Made by a program: the position numbers and the translations under genes. A DNA stretch of 10,181 bases from JAIPEK01 sp041685935 (GTDB lineage: Bacteria > Desulfobacterota > Desulfobacteria > Desulfobacterales > Desulfobacteraceae). Below are positions 5,340-10,181 of the stretch, in pieces (within the stretch, counting starts at the first letter, position 1; every line of letters begins with the position of its first letter). The notes under the pieces were generated by a model, which ran no database searches, was not told the DNA's origin, and was given only the letters and a program-made list of their open reading frames with translations. The stretch covers positions 1 through 10,181 of the forward strand of contig JAWLES010000090.1 in NCBI GenBank assembly GCA_041685935.1. Direction: 5' to 3'.

Positions 5340-5858
5340 ATGACATTTGAAAATAAAATAAAACATCACAGAAACGGACTGCTTAAAAAATGGTACCGGG
5401 CCACAATAGATACCTACCCCCCGGAGACCGCAAGAGTCCTCGGCACATCTGAAAACAAGTTCGACAATCCGGTGGGGGTTACCACGATGGAAAGCCTTGA
5501 AGGTGTTCTGGACCGGCTTGAAAAGGACGACCTTGACGAACTGGAGCTGGAGAAAACCCTCGACCCGGTCATACGCATACGAGCCATACAGAGCTTCAGT
5601 GCGTCAGACGCAGTGGGATTCATATTCATGCTAAAGGAGATTGTCGAGGAAACCATCGGTGAACCGCCGGACAGAGCGTTTTTAAGAAAGGTTGACCGCA
5701 TTGCGCTGGCAGGATTCAACCGGTTTATGAAATGCAGAGAGGATATTTACCTTTTAAAGGCCACGGAGGCCAAAAGAAGAGTCTATTCAGCCTTTGAAAG
5801 GTCGGGTTTAGTAGACGAGCTCAAGGAGGAGGACCTCCTTGACTCAAACAAATCTTAA
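5340..5858 (+). CDS. Stand-alone RsbRD_N-type sensor-domain protein, first gene of the dsr operon
   Basis: A 172-residue soluble, mostly helical protein resembling the N-terminal sensor domain of RsbT co-antagonists (RsbRD_N family). Family-like features are LLKKWYRATIDTYP at residues 14-27, FDNPVG at 41-46, the helix with VIRIRAIQSFSASDAVGFIF at 77-96, and a conserved-looking FMKCRE segment at 129-134 containing the only Cys. In RsbR proteins this domain is followed by a STAS domain that acts in the stressosome. Here the protein ends with an acidic tail and has no STAS domain. The ATG at 5340 gives the family's usual N-terminus. An upstream ATG at 5256 lies between the promoter boxes and is unlikely. 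The ribosome-binding site is poor. It precedes dsrM by 46 bases and is very probably co-transcribed with it. A role in sensing or regulating Dsr electron flow is inference. Confidence 0.82.
   Translation: MTFENKIKHHRNGLLKKWYRATIDTYPPETARVLGTSENKFDNPVGVTTMESLEGVLDRLEKDDLDELELEKTLDPVIRIRAIQSFSASDAVGFIFMLKEIVEETIGEPPDRAFLRKVDRIALAGFNRFMKCREDIYLLKATEAKRRVYSAFERSGLVDELKEEDLLDSNKS
5821..5842 (+). other. Stable hairpin at the 3' end of the RsbRD_N gene
   Basis: TCAAGGAGG (5821-5829) and CCTCCTTGA (5834-5842) form a perfect 9-bp stem with the tetraloop AGGA. The upstream arm is itself a Shine-Dalgarno-like AAGGAGG, but no start codon follows at a useful distance. There is no T-run, so it is not an intrinsic terminator. 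It lies about 63 bases before dsrM and could mark an mRNA processing or stability boundary between the regulator and the complex genes. Confidence 0.4.
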
Positions 5859-5904
5859 ACAGGCCTGTGAAGATTCCAGGTCGCAATAAAGAGGTGGTTG
5901 AAAT

Positions 5905-6912
5905 ATGAATCAAAAGTACATGTTACCCCTGGCGGTTGTTTTTCTGCTGTTTCTGCTGGCGTATGCAGGGGTTGAGGGAGCCGGGCTTCAGTGGTTCTTC
6001 GGAATCGTCGTGCCCTATGCAGCCTTGATTGTCTTTTTGGCCGGATTTGTTTACCGGGTAATAGGCTGGGCCTCATCCGCCGTACCATTCAGGATCCCCA
6101 CAACCTGCGGGCAGCAAAAGACACTCCCCTGGTTCAACCAGAACCGCATCGACAACCCGGACACCACGGCAGGCGTTTTCATACGGATGCTCCTGGAAAT
6201 ACTCCTTTTCAGGTCACTGTTCAGAAATACAGCCGCGGCCTTTCACAGAAACGAAAAAAACAAACTGGCCTACTCATGGGAAATTTTCCTCTGGGTCGGG
6301 GCGCTGGCATTCCATTATTCATTCCTGGTGGTCGTAATCCGACACCTGCGGTTTTTCACAGCCCCGGTACCCTGGTTTGTCACTTTCACCGAAAAACTGG
6401 ACGGCATTATCCAGGTGGGCCTTCCGGGAGTATTCATTTCCGGGCTGGTGCTCCTTGCCGCGGTGATATTTCTGCTTGCCAGAAGGCTTTTCGATAAAAA
6501 AGTTACCTATATCTCCCTTGCGTCCGACTACTTCCCGCTTTTTCTGATCGGAGCCATTGCCATAACCGGTATATCCATGCGGTATTTCACCAAAGTGGAC
6601 GTTATCGGGATAAAGGAGCTTACAATGGGGCTTGTGACTTTCAGCTGGACAATCCCGGAAAGTGTCGGCGGCCTGTTTTACAGCCATCTTTTCATGATCT
6701 GCATTCTGTTCGCCTATATCCCCTGGAGCAAACTCATGCACATGGGCGGGATCTTTTTGAGCCCCACCAGGAACATGGCCAACAATACACGTGCGCAAAG
6801 ACATGAAAACCCCTGGAACTATGATGTGGATGTCCATACCTACCAGGAATATGAGGACCATTTCAGAGACAAAATGATTGAAGCTGGGCTTCCAGTAGAA
6901 AAGAAGGAGTAA
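5905..6912 (+). CDS. dsrM: DsrM, membrane heme b subunit of the DsrMKJOP complex
   Basis: A 335-residue integral membrane protein of the NarI-like cytochrome b type. DsrM exchanges electrons with the menaquinone pool and passes them to the cytoplasmic DsrK in dissimilatory sulfur metabolism. About six hydrophobic segments are visible, near residues 6-21, 33-54, 125-148, 170-192, 207-225 and 257-275. Candidate heme-ligand histidines are His137 and His147 in the third segment (FHYSF, IRHLRF) and His261 in the last (FYSHLF), with His279 just after it. The C-terminus (about 285-335) is polar and cytoplasmic, containing the typical NPWNYDVDVHTYQEYEDHFR segment that precedes dsrK. GAGGTGG lies upstream of the ATG at suitable spacing. 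The stop is followed by a second stop and then the dsrK ATG, so the two are tightly coupled. Confidence 0.95.
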   Translation: MNQKYMLPLAVVFLLFLLAYAGVEGAGLQWFFGIVVPYAALIVFLAGFVYRVIGWASSAVPFRIPTTCGQQKTLPWFNQNRIDNPDTTAGVFIRMLLEILLFRSLFRNTAAAFHRNEKNKLAYSWEIFLWVGALAFHYSFLVVVIRHLRFFTAPVPWFVTFTEKLDGIIQVGLPGVFISGLVLLAAVIFLLARRLFDKKVTYISLASDYFPLFLIGAIAITGISMRYFTKVDVIGIKELTMGLVTFSWTIPESVGGLFYSHLFMICILFAYIPWSKLMHMGGIFLSPTRNMANNTRAQRHENPWNYDVDVHTYQEYEDHFRDKMIEAGLPVEKKE

Positions 6913-6915
6913 TAA

Positions 6916-8562
6916 ATGTCTGAAGAAATCAAACCGGAAGAACTACTTGACAAGATTGATCATCGACCTCCGGGCACAGACTGGATGGATACTCCGACCC
7001 AGATCAGACCTGGAATGTACTGCTATGCAGCCAAGCCGGAAAGCCTTGAAACCCTGAGCATGCCGAACGCCAGAAGCTGGGACCCCCTTGAGGAAGACTG
7101 GAAGCTCCCGGAAAACTGGCAGGAAATTCTTCACGAGGGATTCAAACTGAGACTGGAGAGATTCCGAACCTTTAAGGTATTCATGGATATCTGCGTCAGG
7201 TGCGGTGCATGTGCGGACAAATGCCACTATTTTCTGGGCACCGGAGATCCCAAGAACATGCCTGTTTTACGCGCCGAACTGCTTCGTTCCGTTTACCGGA
7301 ACGATTTTACAGCGGCCGCCAGAATACTGAAAAAAATACCCGGAGGAGACAAGATCGCCGGAAGCAGACCCATGACCCTGGATGTTCTGAAAGAGTGGTG
7401 GTACTACTTTTTCCAGTGCACGGAATGCAGACGCTGTTCAGTCTTCTGCCCCTACGGCATTGACACGGCGGAAATCACCATAATGGGAAGGGAGCTGCTC
7501 AACCTCCTGGGCCTGAATATCGACTGGATCGCGACCCCGGTATCCAACTGCTACAAAACCGGGAACCATCTCGGTATCCAGCCCCACGCATTCAAGGATA
7601 TGATGGACTTTTTCACCGAGGATATTGAAGAAGTCACAGGGATCAATGTGGAACCCCAGTTCAACAAAAAAGGGGCGGATATCCTGTTTATAACGCCGTC
7701 CGGAGACGTGTTCGCAGACCCCGGAACATATACCTGCCAGGGTTACATGATCCTGTTCAAGTACCTCAAGGACAAGTACGGCCTTGACGTCACCTGGAGC
7801 ACGTATGCTTCCGAAGGCGGAAACTTCGGCTTTTTTACCAGCCATGAAACCATGAAGCGCCTCAACGCCAAAATGTACGCGGAAGCCAAGAGACTCGGCG
7901 TCAAATGGATTCTAGGCGGGGAATGCGGCCATATGTGGCGTGTCATCCACCAATACATGGACACCATGAACGGCCCTGCCGATTTCCTGGAAGAACCGGT
8001 GAATCCCATAACCGGCACCAAGTTCGAAAACGCCAAATCCACCAAGATGGTCCACATTACCGAGTTCACCGCGGACCTTATCAAACACGGCAAGCTTGAG
8101 CTGGACAAAAGCCGCAACAGCAACCTGACCCTGACCTATCACGATTCGTGCAACCCCGCCCGGGGAATGGGACTGCTTGACGAACCCAGATATGTCATCC
8201 AGAACGTCTGTGACAACTTCTACGAGATGCCGGAAAACACCATCAGGGAAAAAACATTCTGCTGCGGTTCCGGTGCCGGGCTCAACGCCGGTGAAAACAT
8301 TGAGCTGAGAATGGCGGGCGGATTTCCCAGGGCCAATGCAGTGAAATACGTCCATGAGAAATTCGGCGTAAACCGCCTGGGAACAATATGCGCAATTGAC
8401 CGGGCGGCCCTGACGACCCTTATGGAATACTGGGTGCCTGATGTGGAAGTTATTGGTATACATGAACTGGTTGGAAACGCACTGATTCTGCCGGGTGAGC
8501 AGGAAAGGGAGACCGACCTGAGATTTGAACCGTTACCAGGCACGGAGGAAGACAATGAGTAA
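6916..8562 (+). CDS. dsrK: DsrK, cytoplasmic Hdr-like iron-sulfur catalytic subunit
   Basis: A 548-residue cytoplasmic iron-sulfur protein related to HdrD. In the Dsr complex it is thought to reduce the DsrC trisulfide using electrons from DsrM. Two [4Fe-4S] motifs are clear: Cys93-x2-Cys96-x2-Cys99-x3-Cys103 and Cys168-x2-Cys171-x2-Cys174-x3-Cys178. The C-terminal half carries the CCG-type region for an atypical cluster: GGECGHMW (Cys337), YHDSCNPAR (Cys412), FCCGSGAG (Cys449-Cys450) and ICAIDRA (Cys492). Where CCG domains usually end in CxxC, this one reads CAID, so the last ligand is Asp495 or is absent. The ATG at 6916 has AAGGAG (6904-6909), which overlaps the end of dsrM. The 3' end overlaps dsrJ by 8 bases. 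No membrane segment is present, so it attaches via DsrM. Confidence 0.96.
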   Translation: MSEEIKPEELLDKIDHRPPGTDWMDTPTQIRPGMYCYAAKPESLETLSMPNARSWDPLEEDWKLPENWQEILHEGFKLRLERFRTFKVFMDICVRCGACADKCHYFLGTGDPKNMPVLRAELLRSVYRNDFTAAARILKKIPGGDKIAGSRPMTLDVLKEWWYYFFQCTECRRCSVFCPYGIDTAEITIMGRELLNLLGLNIDWIATPVSNCYKTGNHLGIQPHAFKDMMDFFTEDIEEVTGINVEPQFNKKGADILFITPSGDVFADPGTYTCQGYMILFKYLKDKYGLDVTWSTYASEGGNFGFFTSHETMKRLNAKMYAEAKRLGVKWILGGECGHMWRVIHQYMDTMNGPADFLEEPVNPITGTKFENAKSTKMVHITEFTADLIKHGKLELDKSRNSNLTLTYHDSCNPARGMGLLDEPRYVIQNVCDNFYEMPENTIREKTFCCGSGAGLNAGENIELRMAGGFPRANAVKYVHEKFGVNRLGTICAIDRAALTTLMEYWVPDVEVIGIHELVGNALILPGEQERETDLRFEPLPGTEEDNE

Positions 8563-8947
8563 AAATGCCATTATCACGGGCCTTGCAGTATTTGTCATTC
8601 TTGCCCTTTTCCCTTTCTGGATCAACCTTGCCGGAACAGATGCAGCACCTGATCCGAAACTCCTGGGACAGGCAAAAAAGCAGGACAACTGCGTTCTTGA
8701 CAAATACGACATGCGGGCCGATCACATGTCCCTTCTGGACGAGTGGAGAGACTCGGTTGTAAGGGATGCTGACCGGGTGTACACGAATTCCCGCGGGAAA
8801 GAGTTCGAGATGAGCCTTTCCACCGGTGAGAACTCGTGTCTCGGCTGCCATGAGGACAGGGAAAAATTTTGCAATGAATGTCATAACTATGCTTCGGTTG
8901 ATCCCTACTGCTGGGATTGCCATACAGAACCCAAGGAGATTCAATGA
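8555..8947 (+). CDS. dsrJ: DsrJ, periplasmic triheme cytochrome c
   Basis: A 130-residue membrane-anchored cytochrome with three c-type heme motifs: CLGCH (Cys95-His99), CNECH (Cys106-His110) and CWDCH (Cys119-His123). Residues 5-24 form a hydrophobic N-terminal segment, probably an export signal retained as an anchor. The region before the hemes holds Cys46 (DNCVLD), His57-Met58 (RADHMSLL) and VVRDADR, the conserved DsrJ part. Published work on DsrJ describes an unusual His/Cys heme, and Cys46 is the obvious candidate for that ligand. I chose the ATG at 8555 because GGAGG lies just upstream; it overlaps dsrK by 8 bases. Its 3' end overlaps dsrO by 4 bases (ATGA). It acts on the periplasmic side, exchanging electrons with DsrO. 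Its physiological partner is not settled. Confidence 0.96.
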   Translation: MSKNAIITGLAVFVILALFPFWINLAGTDAAPDPKLLGQAKKQDNCVLDKYDMRADHMSLLDEWRDSVVRDADRVYTNSRGKEFEMSLSTGENSCLGCHEDREKFCNECHNYASVDPYCWDCHTEPKEIQ

Positions 8948-9774
8948 TGAAAAAGAGCAGAAGAAGCTTTCTCAAAGTGGCGGCAATTTCCGCCCTGGGT
9001 ATCGGAGCTGCTCCGGCAATCAGTATTTCCTCCTCTGCATCTGATTCCAACGGCACCCCCAATGCAGTAACGGGCCAGCACAAAGAAGCGCTTTCTGCAG
9101 AGCGGTGGGGCATGGCAATCGATACCAGGAAGATGTCGGGGAGTGTGGCCAAAAAAATAGTCAAGGCCTGCCATAAAGCACACAACGTACCGGATTTCGA
9201 CCATGAGCCGGACGAGGAGAAGTTCCCTGATACCCGGCCTGTAAACCATGACCAGGAAATCAAATGGATCTGGGAAGAGGATTTTCAAAATGCGTTTCCG
9301 GACAAAGAGGATGAATTCCTTGCCAAAAAATTCCGGCATATGCCGTTTCTCGTAACGTGCAACCACTGCCTTCACGCGCCCTGCGTCAAAGCATGCCCGA
9401 CCCAGGCGACTTTTAAACGTGAAGACGGCATCGTCCTGATGGACTTTCACAGGTGCATCGGCTGCCGGTTCTGCATGGCGGCCTGCCCGTTCGGTTCCAG
9501 GAGCTTTAACTTCAGGGACCCGAGGCCTTTCATCAAGGATACGGACCCGGATTTTCCCACAAGATCGAAGGGTGTTGTGGAAAAATGCAATTTATGCGCG
9601 GAGCGGCTTGCACAGGGGAAACTCCCCCATTGCGTGGAAGCGTCTGAAGGGGCGATAGTTGTCGGCGACCTTGAAGATCCGAACTCGGATATACGGAAAC
9701 TTCTCGGTAAAAACTACACAATCAGACGTAAACAGGTGCTCGGAACCGAGCCTTCTGTTTACTATATCATGTAA
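8944..9774 (+). CDS. dsrO: DsrO, Tat-exported periplasmic ferredoxin-like subunit
   Basis: A 276-residue iron-sulfur protein of the DMSO-reductase FeS-subunit (HmcB/NrfC-like) family. It begins with a twin-arginine signal (SRRSFLK at 5-11) and a hydrophobic segment ending near residue 30, so it is exported folded. Cysteines fall in Cys76, a full Cys139-x2-Cys142-x4-Cys147-x3-Cys151, a full Cys171-x2-Cys174-x2-Cys177-x3-Cys181, and Cys215-x2-Cys218 with Cys230. That makes twelve ligands, enough for three [4Fe-4S] clusters. The first motif of four-cluster relatives is degenerate here (KMSGS) and the last Cys of the fourth is Ser234. The ATG at 8944 overlaps the dsrJ stop and follows AAGGAG (8933-8938); the next codon is also ATG, with nearly the same spacing. 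It should bridge DsrJ and the membrane subunit DsrP. Confidence 0.95.
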   Translation: MMKKSRRSFLKVAAISALGIGAAPAISISSSASDSNGTPNAVTGQHKEALSAERWGMAIDTRKMSGSVAKKIVKACHKAHNVPDFDHEPDEEKFPDTRPVNHDQEIKWIWEEDFQNAFPDKEDEFLAKKFRHMPFLVTCNHCLHAPCVKACPTQATFKREDGIVLMDFHRCIGCRFCMAACPFGSRSFNFRDPRPFIKDTDPDFPTRSKGVVEKCNLCAERLAQGKLPHCVEASEGAIVVGDLEDPNSDIRKLLGKNYTIRRKQVLGTEPSVYYIM

Positions 9775-9786
9775 GAGAGGCGGGTT

Positions 9787-10181
9787 ATGCTTGAGATAGC
9801 TATTAAAGGAAGCAAAAAGTACTGGATATGGCTGGCTGCTTTGCTCGCCGTAATGGCAGCGGGCTTTGCCGTCTATCTGGACCAGTTTTTTAACGGCCTG
9901 ATGATCACCGGCATGAGCCGGGATGTGTCATGGGGATTCTACATCGCCAACTTTACGTTCCTTGTCGGTGTGGCAGCAGGTGGTGTAATGGTGGTAATAC
10001 CCTACTATCTGCACGACTATGAGAAGTTTCACCGGATTACCATCCTGGGTGAGTTTCTCGCGATCGCATCCCTTATCATGTGCCTTCTGTTCATCATAGT
10101 GGATCTTGGACAGCCCACAAGGATGCTCAATGTTCTGCTCTACCCCACACCCCATTCCATGCTGTTCTACGACATGATCGT
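9787..10181 (+). CDS. dsrP: DsrP, NrfD/PsrC-type membrane subunit (3' end cut by window edge)
   Basis: The first 131 residues of a polytopic membrane protein; the rest lies beyond the window. A short basic start (KGSKKYW) is followed by a helix at about 12-30, then SRDVSWGFYIANFTFLVGVAAGG at about 44-66, a family-typical NrfD segment, then YYLHDYEKFHRI and a third helix at about 87-104 ending in VDLGQPTRM. NrfD-family proteins bind quinone and carry no cofactor. In the Dsr complex DsrP links the periplasmic DsrO/DsrJ to the membrane quinone pool. The ATG at 9787 is 12 bases after the dsrO stop, with AGAGGCGGG in between as ribosome-binding site. The reading frame is open to the edge. Position as the last dsr gene fits the usual MKJOP order. 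Confidence 0.94.
   Translation, partial: MLEIAIKGSKKYWIWLAALLAVMAAGFAVYLDQFFNGLMITGMSRDVSWGFYIANFTFLVGVAAGGVMVVIPYYLHDYEKFHRITILGEFLAIASLIMCLLFIIVDLGQPTRMLNVLLYPTPHSMLFYDMI

Noticed and set aside
6319..6861. A 180-codon minus-strand open frame within dsrM
   Set aside because: Antisense shadow of dsrM with no start signals; similar shadows lie under dsrK and dsrO.
1..10181. CRISPR arrays, insertion sequences, tRNA genes, phage genes or defence systems
   Set aside because: No repeat-spacer pattern, transposase, terminal inverted repeats or RNA gene signatures were seen; nearly all sequence is explained by metabolic genes.

Overview
The window looks like a chromosomal segment of a dissimilatory sulfate-reducing bacterium, probably a Desulfobacterota (Desulfobacteraceae-like) species. 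The main evidence is a dsrM-dsrK-dsrJ-dsrO-dsrP operon, the transmembrane electron-transfer complex that works with dissimilatory sulfite reductase. No dsrL, dsrEFH or other sulfur-oxidiser-specific dsr genes lie inside it. A rubredoxin gene sits next to it, and base composition looks moderate. Genus cannot be decided from the sequence alone.

The left half (about 1-5017) is transcribed leftwards (minus strand). Reading in the direction of transcription, it holds a rubredoxin (5017-4850), a 67-aa two-helix membrane protein (4738-4535) closed by a strong intrinsic terminator (4475-4507), and then a four-gene operon: a GshB-like ATP-grasp ligase, a family-5 peptide-type solute-binding lipoprotein, an OppB/DppB permease, and an OppC/DppC permease cut by the window edge. 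The ATPase genes of this ABC transporter are not in the window.

The right half (about 5246-10181) is transcribed rightwards. A promoter with a perfect TTGACA -35 box precedes a 172-aa stand-alone RsbRD_N-type sensor-domain protein. It is followed by dsrM (membrane heme b protein), dsrK (cytoplasmic Fe-S, Hdr-like), dsrJ (periplasmic triheme cytochrome c), dsrO (periplasmic Tat-exported ferredoxin) and the start of dsrP (NrfD-type membrane protein). From dsrM onward the genes are separated by a few bases or overlap, as expected for one transcript and one complex linking the quinone pool and periplasm to cytoplasmic DsrC trisulfide reduction.

The 322-bp divergent region between rubredoxin and the RsbRD_N gene (5018-5339) is the regulatory centre of the window. 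It carries an exact FNR-type palindrome TTGAT-N4-ATCAA centred at -41.5 relative to the predicted rubredoxin start, a perfect hairpin in the rubredoxin leader, and the dsr promoter with a 12-bp-spaced direct repeat at its start site. I found no mobile elements, CRISPR arrays, tRNAs or rRNAs. No wholly new system is evident. The points most worth following up are the leading RsbRD_N gene of the dsr operon, the FNR-like rubredoxin promoter, the GshB-like ligase coupled to a peptide transporter, and the coordinated ligand loss in DsrO.
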